A stretch of DNA of 64,000 nucleotides from Bradyrhizobium sp. 164 (GCF_023073715.1 NZ_JADPKA010000018.1:186001-250000), one strand, 5' to 3'; positions 18,894 through 28,059 are shown, counted from the stretch's first letter. Notes: generated by a model not told the origin, from the letters alone. A program made the numbers and translations.

Positions 18894-19033
18894 GCACTTG
18901 CGCCCCGGACGCAGCGCAGCACGAAGTGGTGCGCTGCTGAGCTGGGGCCCATGCCTCAGCATACATTGTCGCCTTCTGGGTCCCGGCTCTGCGCCGCAGC
19001 GTTCAGCTGCAGCGCGTCCGGGACACGAGTGCG
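18894..19033. repeat. Composite inverted repeat after regR
   Basis: The left end (cgcacttgcgccccggacgc) is matched by the inverted right end (gcgtccgggacacgagtgcg). Inside are nested palindromes such as gcgctgctgagctgggg and ctgcgccgcagc. It fills the convergent gap between regR and mmcB and probably serves as a two-way terminator. Confidence 0.65.
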
Positions 19034-19035
19034 CC

Positions 19036-19527
19036 CTACTCCCAGAAATCCGCGTGTCCCTGCGGATCGACCAGGCGGTTGATCCGCAGCGCTGCCGCCA
19101 TCGCGAAGCGCACCGTCATCTGCTTGCGCGTGGCGGCAGCAAGCTTGTGCTCGGGCGCCTCGCAATGCATGTGCGCGCCATAGGCGTCGGCAATGATGAG
19201 GCCGGTATCTTCAGGAAAGATCTCGCACGGCAGATCCTGCGTGAAGGCGAAGAACAGCCGGTCGCAATGAGCGCGGTATTCGTGCCATTTCTGATCGGCG
19301 CGCAGATCCTCCACCGACGACTTAATCTCGACGATCCAGACCTCGCCGCGCTCGTTCAACGCGACGAGATCGGCGCGGCGGCCCGACGGCAGCGGCAATT
19401 CGCTGATGCATGAGAAGCCGAGCGATCGCAACAGCCGCGCCGTCCCGCGCGCAACCGCAAGCGCCGTCTCCGACTGGCGACGGTCCGGCGGCGGTACGAG
19501 AGCGATGTTGCGGGCGGTGTTGTCCAT
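19036..19527 (-). CDS. mmcB: MmcB family DNA repair protein
   Basis: A 163-residue protein matching MmcB (mitomycin C repair, SOS-induced in Caulobacter; formerly DUF1052). The nuclease-like core is ELPLPSGRRADLVALNERGEVWIVEIKSSVEDLR at about residues 43-76, with the D...EIK arrangement of PD-(D/E)XK enzymes. The end ALRINRLVDPQGHADFWE is also typical. The ATG at 19527 was chosen over one 18 codons upstream because the extra residues are low-complexity. No LexA box was recognised. Confidence 0.85.
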   Translation of the reverse strand: MDNTARNIALVPPPDRRQSETALAVARGTARLLRSLGFSCISELPLPSGRRADLVALNERGEVWIVEIKSSVEDLRADQKWHEYRAHCDRLFFAFTQDLPCEIFPEDTGLIIADAYGAHMHCEAPEHKLAAATRKQMTVRFAMAAALRINRLVDPQGHADFWE

Positions 19528-19576
19528 GGGAGGAGGATAGCCGATTCCGTGAGGGACGGACACTGTCTCCCCACCC

Positions 19577-19618
19577 GTCATTCCGGCGCGCGCCCGCTTG
19601 GGGCGAGCCCGGAATCCA
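19577..19618. repeat. GTCATTCCGG-type palindrome
   Basis: gtcattccggc faces a weaker inverted arm (gcccggaatcc) around a GC-rich loop that itself contains cgcgcgcccgcttggggcg. This is the common spacer palindrome also seen at 9265 and 63615. The remaining bases up to 19816 show no gene. Confidence 0.55.
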
Positions 19619-19816
19619 TAACCACAGGAAGTGGTTGCTTAACGAAGACGGTCACTTCGAATCTTCGCCAAACTTCTCCCTGGGGGTTAAGGGTCTCGGG
19701 CTCGCTACGCGCCCCGGGACGACAGCGAGTGTGAGGCGAGAGGGCGGAACCTCCCTTCTCCTTCACACTTATCACGCAGCCGCCGCGCCCGGGCGGATCC
19801 ATCGAGGCTGCGGCGC

Positions 19817-21517
19817 ATGATCGACGATCTCTGGTACAAGAACGGCATAATCTACTGCCTGTCCGTCGGCTCCTACATGGACGCCAACGGCGACGGCATC
19901 GGCGACTTCAAGGGCTTGCTCCGCCGGCTCGACTATCTGCACGGGCTTGGCATCACCACGATCTGGCTGATGCCGTTCCAGACCTCACCGGGCCGCGACG
20001 ACGGCTATGACATCGCAGACTATTACAGCGTCGATTCCCGCTACGGCACGCTCGGCGATTTCGTCGAGTTCGCCCATGGCTGCAAGCAGCGCGGCATCCG
20101 AATCATCATCGATCTCGTGGTCAACCACACCTCGGACCAGCATCCCTGGTTCAAGGAGGCGCGGCGCGACAAGAACTCGCCCTATCGCGACTGGTATGTC
20201 TGGTCCGACAAGAAGCCGGCCAACGCCAACGAGGGCATGGTGTTTCCAGGCGTGCAGAAATCGACATGGACGCGCGACAAGGAAGCCGGTGCCTGGTACT
20301 TTCATCGCTTCTACGATTTCCAGCCCGATCTCAACACCTCAAACCCGCGCGTGCAGGCCGAGATCCTCAAGATCATGGGGTTCTGGATCCAGCTCGGCGT
20401 CTCCGGCTTCCGCATGGATGCCGTGCCCTTCGTGATCGCGACCAAGGGCGCGAAAGTGAGGAAGCCGGTCGAGCAGTACGACATGCTGCGCGCCTTCCGC
20501 GAATTCCTGCAATGGCGCCAGGGCGACGCCATCATCCTTGCCGAAGCCAACGTGCTGCCGAAGACGGACATGGAATATTTCGGGCGCGACGGCGATCGCA
20601 TGCACATGATGTTCAACTTCCACGTCAACCAGAACCTGTTCTACGCGTTGGCCTCGGCCGACTCGCGGCCGTTGGCGAAGGCGCTGAAGGCGACCAAGCC
20701 GCGGCCGGCCACCGCGCAATGGGGGCTGTTCCTGCGCAATCACGACGAGCTCGATCTCGGCCGCCTGACCAAGGCACAGCGCGAGATCGTGTTCAAATGC
20801 TTCGGTCCCGACAAGGACATGCAGCTCTACGACCGCGGCATCAGGCGGCGCCTCGCACCGATGTTGGGCGGCGACCGCCGGCGGCTCGAGCTCGCCTATA
20901 GCCTGATGTGCACGCTGCCGGGGACGCCCGTCATCCGTTATGGCGACGAGATCGCGATGGGCGACGATCTCTCGCTGCCTGAACGCAACTGCGCGCGCAC
21001 GCCGATGCAATGGTCGACCGAGCCGCATGGCGGCTTCACCAAGAGCAACAAGCCGGCATGCCCCGTCATCGACAAGGGCCCTTACGGCTACGACCACGTC
21101 AACGTTGCCAAGCAGCGGCGCGATCCCAACTCGATGCTGAACTGGACCGAACGCATCGTGCGCATGCGCAAGGAGGTGCCGGAAGTCGGCTGGGGCGATT
21201 TCGCGATAATTCCTGTGCGCGATCCCGCCGTGTTCATCATGCGCTATGACTGGCGCAACAATTCGGTGCTGTTCGTGCACAATCTCGACGAGAAGCCGCG
21301 CGAGATCGCGTTCTCGGCCGGATTGCCTGATGGGGCCGGCGCGCACCTCGTCAATCTGCTCGCGGAAGACCACAGCCACGCCGACAAGCGCGGCCAGCAC
21401 CGCGTCGTGCTGGAGCCCTACGGCTATCGCTGGTACCGCGTCGGCGGGCTGGATTATCTGTTGAAGCGGAGCGACATCGACGGGAGCACGGTGCGGGCGA
21501 AGAAGCATCCGGGGTGA
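19817..21517 (+). CDS. GH13 alpha-amylase family enzyme, trehalose-synthase-like
   Basis: A 566-residue cytosolic alpha-glucan enzyme. The three catalytic residues of GH13 are present: nucleophile D201 (GFRMDAVP), acid/base E243 (IILAEAN) and transition-state Asp D310 (LRNHDELDL). The opening YMDANGDGIGDFKGLLRRLD and the motif IIIDLVVNHTSDQHPWF are shared by TreS and oligoglucosidases. There is no fused maltokinase domain. The lack of a signal peptide indicates cytosolic action on trehalose, maltose or small glucans. It converges with another GH13 gene, so the two are not in one operon. The exact specificity is inferred. Confidence 0.88.
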   Translation: MIDDLWYKNGIIYCLSVGSYMDANGDGIGDFKGLLRRLDYLHGLGITTIWLMPFQTSPGRDDGYDIADYYSVDSRYGTLGDFVEFAHGCKQRGIRIIIDLVVNHTSDQHPWFKEARRDKNSPYRDWYVWSDKKPANANEGMVFPGVQKSTWTRDKEAGAWYFHRFYDFQPDLNTSNPRVQAEILKIMGFWIQLGVSGFRMDAVPFVIATKGAKVRKPVEQYDMLRAFREFLQWRQGDAIILAEANVLPKTDMEYFGRDGDRMHMMFNFHVNQNLFYALASADSRPLAKALKATKPRPATAQWGLFLRNHDELDLGRLTKAQREIVFKCFGPDKDMQLYDRGIRRRLAPMLGGDRRRLELAYSLMCTLPGTPVIRYGDEIAMGDDLSLPERNCARTPMQWSTEPHGGFTKSNKPACPVIDKGPYGYDHVNVAKQRRDPNSMLNWTERIVRMRKEVPEVGWGDFAIIPVRDPAVFIMRYDWRNNSVLFVHNLDEKPREIAFSAGLPDGAGAHLVNLLAEDHSHADKRGQHRVVLEPYGYRWYRVGGLDYLLKRSDIDGSTVRAKKHPG

Positions 21518-21555
21518 CGTCGAGAGCCGCAATCTGCTCCACTGCTTCAACGATC

Positions 21556-21633
21556 GTCATTGCGAGGGTAGCGAAGCAATCCAGAATCGCGCCGCGGTGA
21601 CAGTCTGGATTGCTTCGATGCGCTCGCAATGAC
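21556..21633. repeat. Long palindromic repeat, GTCATTGCGAG family, copy 2
   Basis: A compact copy with gtcattgcgaggg and gcgaagcaatccaga on the left, and tctggattgcttcg and gctcgcaatgac on the right. It lies between two convergent GH13 genes and could terminate both. It lacks the internal attgc...caattt part of copies 1 and 3. Confidence 0.85.
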
Positions 21634-21683
21634 AGGGAGATAGCAGTGGTCACTCTTCCGACGTTCTCCTGGCGAAAGCGTGG

Positions 21684-23285
21684 CTACGTCGGCGGCGCCA
21701 GCACCATGCCCTCGTTGCCGCGCAAGTCCAGCACGCCCTCCAACTTCTCCCCCTCGCGATCGAGAAACGTCGACAGCAGGATCTCGCTGCCGAAGGGGAT
21801 GGCGCTGGTGGTGACAGCGATCGGATCGGCGCCGAGATTGAGCGCCACGATCACCGCCTTGCCGCCGGCCTCGCGGCGATAAATCAGCAGATCGCCTTGC
21901 GCCGAGATCGGGTGATAATCACCTGCGACCAGCGGCGGGGAAGCTTTCCGCAACGCGATCAGGCGCCTGTATAGCGTGAGGATCGAGCGTGGATCGGCTT
22001 CGAGATTGACGACGTTTTCGCGGATGTGATCCTCCGGCAGAGGCAGCCATGGCCGGACCTCCGAGAAGCCGGCGAAGTTGGAGGAATCCCATTGCATCGG
22101 CGTGCGGCAGCCGTCGCGGCCGACACCGATGCCGGGCACGTTCTTCTCGAAGGGGTCGCGTACGTCCTCCGGCGCGATCGCGAGCTGATGCATGCCGATC
22201 TCGTCGCCGTAATAGAGCGTCGGCGTGCCGCGCAGCGTCAGCAGCAGCATGGCGGCGACACGCGCCTGCTCGGGACCGACGCGGCTGGCAACGCGCGGAC
22301 GGTCATGATTGCCGAGCACCCAGTTCGGCCAGGCGCCGCGCGGCAGCGCCTTCTCGTAATCCTCGATGATCTTCTCGATCGAGCGCGCGCTCCAGAAGGT
22401 CGAGAGCAGCGCGAAGTTGAACGGCATCTGCGCGCCGGTCAGATCGTTGCCGTAATAGGCCACCAATCGATGCAGCGGCAGATAGATCTCGCCGATCAAG
22501 ACGCGCGCGCCAAAGGCATCGGTGACACGCCGCATCTGCGCGATCACGTCATGCACCTCCGGCTGATCGGTCGAGTATTGCGTCAGGATCTTCTCGTTCG
22601 GCGCCCGGCCCTCGACGTAGTGCGGGTTCGGTGGATTGTCGCGGAATTCGGCGTCCTTGATCAGGTGCCAAATCACGTCGACGCGAAAGCCGTCGACGCC
22701 CTTCTCCAGCCAGAACCGCATCACGTCGTAGATCGCCGTGCGAACCTCCGGATTGCGCCAGTTGAGATCCGGCTGCTGGGCCAGGAAAGCATGGTAATAA
22801 TATTGGCCCGTGGTCTCGTCGAATTGCCACGCGCTGCCGCCGAACTCGGACAACCAGTTGTTCGGCACGCCGCCATCCGGCGCCGGATGGCGCCAGATGT
22901 ACCAGTCGCGCTTGGGATTGTCGCGTGAGGACCGGCTCTCGATGAACCAGGGATGCTGGTCCGAGGTGTGGTTGGGAACGAGGTCGAGGATCAGCTTCAG
23001 GCCGTTGTCATGGGCGGCGGCGAGCAGCGCATCGAAATCTTCCATCGTGCCGAACAGCGGCTCGATGCCGGTATAGTCGGAAATGTCGTAGCCGAAATCC
23101 GCCATCGGCGAGGGAAAGATCGGCGACAGCCAGATCGCGTCGACGCCGAGCGATTTGACGTAAGGCAGCCGCCTGAGGATGCCGGCGAGATCGCCGACGC
23201 CGTCGCCATTCGAATCCTGAAACGAGCGCGGGTAGATCTGATAGAAGATCCCGTCGCGCCACCAATTCGCATTGCCTTGAGCCAT
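21684..23285 (-). CDS. GH13 alpha-glucosidase
   Basis: A 533-residue cytosolic alpha-glucosidase of the oligo-1,6-glucosidase/AglA type that releases glucose from short alpha-glucosides. Catalytic residues are D203 (GFRVDVIWH), E266 (LIGEIYLP) and D328 (LGNHDRPR). The start YQIYPRSFQDSNGDGVGDL and the calcium-like site in the first barrel strands fit. Residues 98-115 (LILDLVPNHTSDQHPWF) are close to those of the neighbouring GH13 enzyme. The ATG at 23285 lies 174 bases from the start of the divergent MBL gene. A role in maltose or trehalose breakdown is likely. Confidence 0.92.
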   Translation of the reverse strand: MAQGNANWWRDGIFYQIYPRSFQDSNGDGVGDLAGILRRLPYVKSLGVDAIWLSPIFPSPMADFGYDISDYTGIEPLFGTMEDFDALLAAAHDNGLKLILDLVPNHTSDQHPWFIESRSSRDNPKRDWYIWRHPAPDGGVPNNWLSEFGGSAWQFDETTGQYYYHAFLAQQPDLNWRNPEVRTAIYDVMRFWLEKGVDGFRVDVIWHLIKDAEFRDNPPNPHYVEGRAPNEKILTQYSTDQPEVHDVIAQMRRVTDAFGARVLIGEIYLPLHRLVAYYGNDLTGAQMPFNFALLSTFWSARSIEKIIEDYEKALPRGAWPNWVLGNHDRPRVASRVGPEQARVAAMLLLTLRGTPTLYYGDEIGMHQLAIAPEDVRDPFEKNVPGIGVGRDGCRTPMQWDSSNFAGFSEVRPWLPLPEDHIRENVVNLEADPRSILTLYRRLIALRKASPPLVAGDYHPISAQGDLLIYRREAGGKAVIVALNLGADPIAVTTSAIPFGSEILLSTFLDREGEKLEGVLDLRGNEGMVLAPPT

Positions 23286-23459
23286 GCCGAAAGACCACCC
23301 AAATCTGCGCCCTCGCGCGGGAGAACGCGACAGCGACGCCCCGGTTCAAATTGGCAGATCAATTGGGACGGCGGTGTGACCATTGTTCCCGGTCTCGTTC
23401 CGGCTGTTTGGCCCGAATCTTTTGCTTGGCGGCCTGGCAAAAATCGGCATTGTGAGGCC

Positions 23460-24128
23460 ATGACCGAGCAAAATGACACCAAAGCCAAAGCCGGCGCGAT
23501 CATCGTGCCCGTGACGCTGTTCGAGCAGAACTGCACCATCATCTGGGACGAGCCCTCCAAAAAGGCCGTGGTGATCGATCCCGGCGGCGACGTGCCGAAG
23601 ATTCTGGATGCGATCAAGCAGACCGGCGTCACCGTGGAGAAGATCTGGCTGACCCACGGCCATATCGACCATGTCGGCGGCGCGGCCGATCTGCGCGACG
23701 CGCTGAAGGTGCCGATCGAGGGCCCGCATGAAACGGACAAGTTCCTGCTCGACAATGTGGTCGAGAGCGGCGCGCGCTTCGGCATGACGGGGGTGCGCAA
23801 CTTTGCGCCGGACCGCTGGCTCGACGAAGGCGACAGCGTCTCGATCGGCGGCTTGCAGTTCGACATCCTGCACTGCCCCGGCCACTCGCCCGGCAGTGTG
23901 GTGTTCTTCAACAAGGACTTGCGTTTTGCGCATGTCGGCGACGTCCTGTTCGCCGGCTCGGTCGGACGCACCGACCTGCCCGGCGGCAGTCACGCCACGC
24001 TGATCAATTCGATAAAGACCAAGCTCTTGCCGCTCGGCGATGACGTCGGCTTCATCTGCGGACACGGCGCCGGCTCGAGCATCGGCCAGGAGCGGATGAC
24101 CAATCCGTTCATCACCGGCGAGATGTAA
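23460..24128 (+). CDS. MBL-fold metallo-hydrolase, glyoxalase II-like
   Basis: A 222-residue metallo-beta-lactamase-fold hydrolase. The zinc motif is THGHIDHVGG (H66, H68, D70, H71), with further ligands in CPGHSPGSV and VGDVLFAGSVGRTDLPG. This arrangement, with a start around PVTLFEQNCTIIWD, is that of YcbL-type glyoxalase II-like enzymes that act on thioesters. A long open frame upstream of the ATG at 23460 overlaps the GH13 gene and is not coding; GTGAGG precedes the ATG. It is a single gene, 4 bases from the convergent regulator gene. Confidence 0.92.
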   Translation: MTEQNDTKAKAGAIIVPVTLFEQNCTIIWDEPSKKAVVIDPGGDVPKILDAIKQTGVTVEKIWLTHGHIDHVGGAADLRDALKVPIEGPHETDKFLLDNVVESGARFGMTGVRNFAPDRWLDEGDSVSIGGLQFDILHCPGHSPGSVVFFNKDLRFAHVGDVLFAGSVGRTDLPGGSHATLINSIKTKLLPLGDDVGFICGHGAGSSIGQERMTNPFITGEM

Positions 24129-24132
24129 GGTT

Positions 24133-24519
24133 CTACTCGGCGGCGTCCGCCAGCGCCGCGGGTTCGCTCAGGTTACGGTCGCCCCATTCCCGGATCGCGG
24201 CGACGACCGGCACAAAACTCCTGCCCTTGCGAGTCAGGCGATACTCGACCTTCGGCGGCACCTCGCCAAAATCCTTGCGGTCGATCAGGCCGCTCGCCGT
24301 CAGCGCCTTCAATTCGCGGCTGAGCACGCGCGGGGTGATCTCCGCGCTGCCTTCCGTGCCGCGCAGCAGACCGCTCCTGATCTCGCCGTAGCGGCGCGGA
24401 CCATCCTTCAAATCCCAGACGATGCGCAGCTTGTACTTGCCGCTGATCATCTTCTGAAACGCCGCGACCGGACAGGTGCGCGCCGGGTTCGCTGTTGCCT
24501 TCACCAGTGCCTTGGCCAT
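24133..24519 (-). CDS. HxlR family transcriptional regulator
   Basis: A 128-residue winged-helix DNA-binding protein. The HxlR signature runs from CPVAAFQKMISGKYKLRIVW through YGEIRSGL and ITPRVLSRELKALTASGLIDR, ending in YRLTRKGRSFVPVV. It lacks a separate sensor domain; a cysteine at the N-terminal CPV is common in redox-sensing members. GGAGGAG precedes the ATG at 24519, and the longer upstream frame is non-coding. It diverges from the small gene at 24660, the likely target, with a 140-base shared promoter region that contains direct repeats. Confidence 0.9.
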   Translation of the reverse strand: MAKALVKATANPARTCPVAAFQKMISGKYKLRIVWDLKDGPRRYGEIRSGLLRGTEGSAEITPRVLSRELKALTASGLIDRKDFGEVPPKVEYRLTRKGRSFVPVVAAIREWGDRNLSEPAALADAAE

Positions 24520-24575
24520 CTCGTCTCCTCCATGCGCATCCAGCTTGCACGAGAATAGGGGCGGCGCCGAAAAAA

Positions 24576-24600
24576 TCCATACTATCAATTTTGTCCATAC
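24576..24600. promoter_or_regulatory. Candidate operator: TCCATAC direct repeats
   Basis: TCCATAC occurs at 24576-24582 and again at 24594-24600, spaced 18 bases, in an AT-rich patch between the divergent HxlR gene and the small gene at 24660. HxlR and other dimeric regulators bind paired half sites in such positions. This site is inferred from layout only. Confidence 0.45.
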
Positions 24601-24659
24601 TTGCAGGATCGCGTGCAAGGCGCAGATGATTGACGCACATGACGAACAGGGAGCGTCAC

Positions 24660-24962
24660 ATGAAGCACTTCATGATCAAGTATGAATTCAGGAGCGGCAC
24701 GACGGAGGCCTGGCACCAGGAGGTCGGCCGTTTCATCAGGGCGATCGACGGCGATCCGGAGCTGAAAGGGCGGATCGGCTATCGTGTCCTGAAGCACCGC
24801 GACGACGGCAGCTATATCCACCTCGCCAGCGTCATGGACGATACCGCGCAAAAGACCCTGCAATCGCGCGACTTCTTTCGGGCCTATCAGGAGATGACGC
24901 GCAAGGTGGCCGGCGGCGAGGTCACGGTGACGCCGATCGAGATGATTGGCGCAACGGCGTAG
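24660..24962 (+). CDS. Small conserved protein, probable dimeric alpha-beta barrel
   Basis: A 100-residue protein starting MKHFMIKYEFRSGTTEAWHQ. The pattern of a beta strand, a helix with EVGRFIRAIDGDPELKGRIG, then SYIHLASVMDD and a second helix FFRAYQEMTRKVAG resembles the antibiotic-biosynthesis-monooxygenase/dimeric alpha-beta-barrel fold. No catalytic residue is known for it. GGGAG precedes the ATG at 24660 by 6 bases. An HxlR regulator diverges from it, so an inducible small monooxygenase-like or quinone-related role is plausible but unproven. Confidence 0.75.
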   Translation: MKHFMIKYEFRSGTTEAWHQEVGRFIRAIDGDPELKGRIGYRVLKHRDDGSYIHLASVMDDTAQKTLQSRDFFRAYQEMTRKVAGGEVTVTPIEMIGATA

Positions 24963-24988
24963 TGAGTATCATCTGCCTGCGCGACAAA

Positions 24989-26284
24989 CTACTTCATCAA
25001 CCCCGCCGCCGTCAGCGCGCGCGTGATGATCCGGCCGAGATCGAAGCTGCGTGTTCTCTCGCGCTTCGGCTCGGCCGGCTTTTCGGCGACAGCGGTCAGG
25101 ATCGAGCGGGCGAGATGCGGCGCGGGCGTCAGCGCCGGCTTCGATGACTTGGCTTGCGCCTTCTTTGCCGCCTCCGGAATCCAGCCGGTGAGACCGAAGA
25201 ACTTTGCGATGTGATAGGACGAGGAGATGCCGGCCTCGATCAGGAATGCGCCTTCCATGCCGTAGCGCTGATCGTTGTCGGCGAGACCGAGCGGCGTGCC
25301 GTGCGCCATGTCGGTGATGGCGTAGGACTCGACCAGCGTCTCGCCGTCCTTGTTCCACCAGGCCTGACGCGGATAGCCGTCCACAATGGTCTCCGCCATC
25401 GGCACCTCGGGCAGATCGTGCAAATCGAGCCATTGCTTGACGATCTCGTTGGCATTGCCGGGGTTGACGGTGCGGTCGGCGCTGCCGTGCCACACCGACA
25501 CCTTCGGCCAGGGACCACGATGATCAGAGGCGCGGCGCACGAGATCGCCGAGCTCGCGCGCCGGACGCGCCGGGGAATGGAACATGCCGTCCAGCGCCTC
25601 GCGCAGGTTCGAGGCAATGCCATAGGGCAAGCCGGCGATCATCGCGCCGGCCGCGAAGACTTCCGGATAGGTCGCGAGCATCACCGACGTCATGCCGCCG
25701 CCGGCGGACAGGCCGGTGATGAAGATGCGCTTGGGGTCGATGCGATGCGCTTCCACCATGTGCGCGATCATCTCGCGAATCGAACGCGCCTCGCCGCTGT
25801 CCCGTGCGGTGTCTTCCGGATTGAACCAGTTGAAGCAGGTGTTGCCGTTGTTGATGCGCTGCTGCTCGGGCATCAGCAGCGCGAAGCCGTAATGCTTCGC
25901 CAGCGTCGACCAGCCGGCGCCGAGATCGTAGCCGGAAGCGGTCTGGCCGCAGCCGTGCAGCACGACGACGAGCGCGCGCGGCTGCTGAAGCTGCGCCGGC
26001 ACGAACGCGAACATGCGCAAGGTCCCGGGATTGACACCGAAGCCCGTGACCTCTTGCAGTGGGCTGGATGAACCTGCGCTGCGGCCGAGTTCGGCAAAGC
26101 GCAGACCGTCCAGCTTTGGCAGACGTCTCAAGAGATCGACATTTCTGGCTAACGACACGGCAACTTCCTGGTGGGCGAGGTTCAACTCCAGCCAAACCAG
26201 ATAGTTGCTGCATTGCGAAATAAAAAGGCCGTGTGCTGTCAATCCTGCAAAATCGACGGGATTTCCCGTGGAATCTGCGCTCAT
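24989..26284 (-). CDS. PHB-depolymerase/LpqC-type esterase
   Basis: A 431-residue alpha/beta hydrolase. The nucleophile elbow GLSAGGGM has S193 counting from the ATG at 26284. The block VVVLHGCGQTASGYDLGAGW and NGNTCFNWFNPEDTARDSGE are hallmarks of the type 1 PHB depolymerase/feruloyl esterase domain. The stretch WPKVSVWHGSADRTVNPGNA holds the likely acid. No signal peptide is visible, and the first 80 residues have no match I recognise. The TTG at 26293 is an alternative start. Substrates may be polyesters or other esters; the assignment is by family only. Confidence 0.85.
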   Translation of the reverse strand: MSADSTGNPVDFAGLTAHGLFISQCSNYLVWLELNLAHQEVAVSLARNVDLLRRLPKLDGLRFAELGRSAGSSSPLQEVTGFGVNPGTLRMFAFVPAQLQQPRALVVVLHGCGQTASGYDLGAGWSTLAKHYGFALLMPEQQRINNGNTCFNWFNPEDTARDSGEARSIREMIAHMVEAHRIDPKRIFITGLSAGGGMTSVMLATYPEVFAAGAMIAGLPYGIASNLREALDGMFHSPARPARELGDLVRRASDHRGPWPKVSVWHGSADRTVNPGNANEIVKQWLDLHDLPEVPMAETIVDGYPRQAWWNKDGETLVESYAITDMAHGTPLGLADNDQRYGMEGAFLIEAGISSSYHIAKFFGLTGWIPEAAKKAQAKSSKPALTPAPHLARSILTAVAEKPAEPKRERTRSFDLGRIITRALTAAGLMK

Positions 26285-26767
26285 TAACCGCAATGCCCTG
26301 ACTTCGTGCCGATGCGGGGCGCATTCACGCCAGAAATGCGGCGCAGATCATGATCAATGTGACAGACAGCCCAAGCGAGATGAGAAATCCTGCGCGCGCT
26401 GAAGGCGCGGCTGCCCCAATCGTCGGTGACCAACAGATGCAGGATCGCCGGCACCTGCTCGCACCATCAAGGCGGCGGTCGCGCCCTGCGCCAGCTACCG
26501 TCCGAGCATGACGATCTCCTGTGAATGATCAAACGCGATCGCCTTCCGGCGCCAGAGCACGGCATCTACGTTCTTCGTGCCCTGACAAAGGTCGCGGGTG
26601 GCCGGGACAAGCCCGGCCGTAAGCGCCTGCACGCAAGAATGGGGGAGGAAAAAGACAGACGCATGCGCGCATTCCGCCATGCGGGACATCGTACGATTGC
26701 GTTCGCTTCCGCGAGCACGTAGCCTCGCCGCTTCAACAAACAGAAAATCAAAGCCGGAGAGAACGCC
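26285..26767. other. 483-base intergenic region with a palindrome and a possible membrane-peptide remnant
   Basis: On the minus strand at about 26325-26410 a short frame ends in AGFLISLGLSVTLIMICAAF, which looks like one membrane span, but it has no start codon and may be a broken small gene. At 26600-26618 lies GGCCGGG-N5-CCCGGCC, a common spacer hairpin. The rest shows nothing recognisable. GGAGAG near 26757 belongs to the next gene. Confidence 0.5.
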
Positions 26768-28003
26768 ATGGCGCGCCTGAAGTTTGGAGCCTTTCTTGCC
26801 CCGCATCATCCGATCGGGGAGCATCCGATGCTCCAGTTCCGGCGCGACCTCGACCTGGTCGAGCAGCTGGATAGCCTCGGTTATGACGAGTTCTGGTGCG
26901 GCGAGCATCACTCCTCCGGCTGGGAGATGATCGCATCGCCCGAGATGTTCCTGGCCGCGGCCGGCGAGCGCACCAAGCGGATCAAGCTTGGCACCGGGGT
27001 GGTGTCGCTGCCCTATCACCATCCCTTCAACGTCGCCCAGCGCATGGTGCAGCTCGACCATATGACCGGCGGCCGCGCCATCTTCGGCTCCGGCCCGGGC
27101 GCGCTGGCGTCCGACGCGCACACGCTGGGCATCGACCCGATGACGCAGCGCGACCGCCAGGACGAGGCGATCGGCGTGATCCGCCGCCTCTTCAACGGCG
27201 AGCGCGTCACCGCGAAGAGCGACTGGTTCACCATGAACGACGCCGCGCTCCAGATCCTACCCTTGCAGGAGGAGATGCCGTTCGTGGTGGCCTCGCAGAT
27301 CTCTCCCTCCGGCATGACGCTCGCCGGAAAATACGGCATCGGCATCATCTCGCTGGGCTCGATGACGACGCAGGGACTGATGTCGCTGCAGCAGCAATGG
27401 CAGTTCGCCGAGGACGCGGCGAAAAAACACGGCACCAATGTGAGCCGCGCCGACTGGCGCGTGCTCCTGACCTGGCATATCGCCGAGACACGCGAGCAGG
27501 CGCGCCGCGAGGCCGGTGCAGGGCTGATGCGCTGGCACAACGAATATAATGTCGGCACGTTGCAACGTCCGGGCCTCACGGCTTTTTCCTCACCTGATGA
27601 GGCCGTGGACAAGACCGCCTTCGTCGAAGGCGCGGCATCCACCATCGGCACGCCCGACGATCTCGTCAAAACCATCAAGAATGTGATGCAAGTGTCCGGC
27701 GGCGTCGGCGCCATCATCGGCTTCGTGCATGACTGGGCCAATCCGGAGAATACGCGCCGCAGCTGGGACATGGTCGCGCGCTACGTCGTGCCGGAGATCA
27801 ACGGCTATATCGACGGTCTTCGCAAGTCGCAAAAATTCGTGATCGAGAATCGCGCGATCTTCGAGCGCGCGGGCCAGGCCGTGATGGCCAAGATCATGGA
27901 GAACGAGAAGGCCGCCGAGGCGCTGAAGGTGACTGGCCCCGGCCGTGTCGCGATTCCCGCCGTGAACGCACCGGATTTGCAGAAGGAAGCGGCGAAGCGG
28001 TAG
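26768..28003 (+). CDS. LLM-class flavin-dependent oxidoreductase
   Basis: A luciferase-like monooxygenase of 411 residues that should use reduced FMN and oxygen. The opening FGAFLAPHHPIGEHPMLQF, the motif GYDEFWCGEHHSSGWE near residue 38, and RIKLGTGVVSLPYHHPFNVA near 73 are typical of bacterial LuxA-like enzymes, especially the limonene/alkanal-like subgroup. GVGAIIGFVHDWANPENTRRSW near 315 belongs to the same group. The substrate is unknown. GGAGAG precedes the ATG. It stands alone between a spacer and a repeat; no flavin reductase is adjacent. Confidence 0.9.
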   Translation: MARLKFGAFLAPHHPIGEHPMLQFRRDLDLVEQLDSLGYDEFWCGEHHSSGWEMIASPEMFLAAAGERTKRIKLGTGVVSLPYHHPFNVAQRMVQLDHMTGGRAIFGSGPGALASDAHTLGIDPMTQRDRQDEAIGVIRRLFNGERVTAKSDWFTMNDAALQILPLQEEMPFVVASQISPSGMTLAGKYGIGIISLGSMTTQGLMSLQQQWQFAEDAAKKHGTNVSRADWRVLLTWHIAETREQARREAGAGLMRWHNEYNVGTLQRPGLTAFSSPDEAVDKTAFVEGAASTIGTPDDLVKTIKNVMQVSGGVGAIIGFVHDWANPENTRRSWDMVARYVVPEINGYIDGLRKSQKFVIENRAIFERAGQAVMAKIMENEKAAEALKVTGPGRVAIPAVNAPDLQKEAAKR

Positions 28004-28059
28004 GCGCCGATCTGCGCTCCCGCAGGGCTGTCGCATATACTTGGCGGCGCCTGAGCGAG

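Noticed and set aside
26325-26410. Short minus-strand membrane peptide ending AGFLISLGLSVTLIMICAAF
   Set aside because: The frame has no start codon and no ribosome site, so it is at best a remnant.
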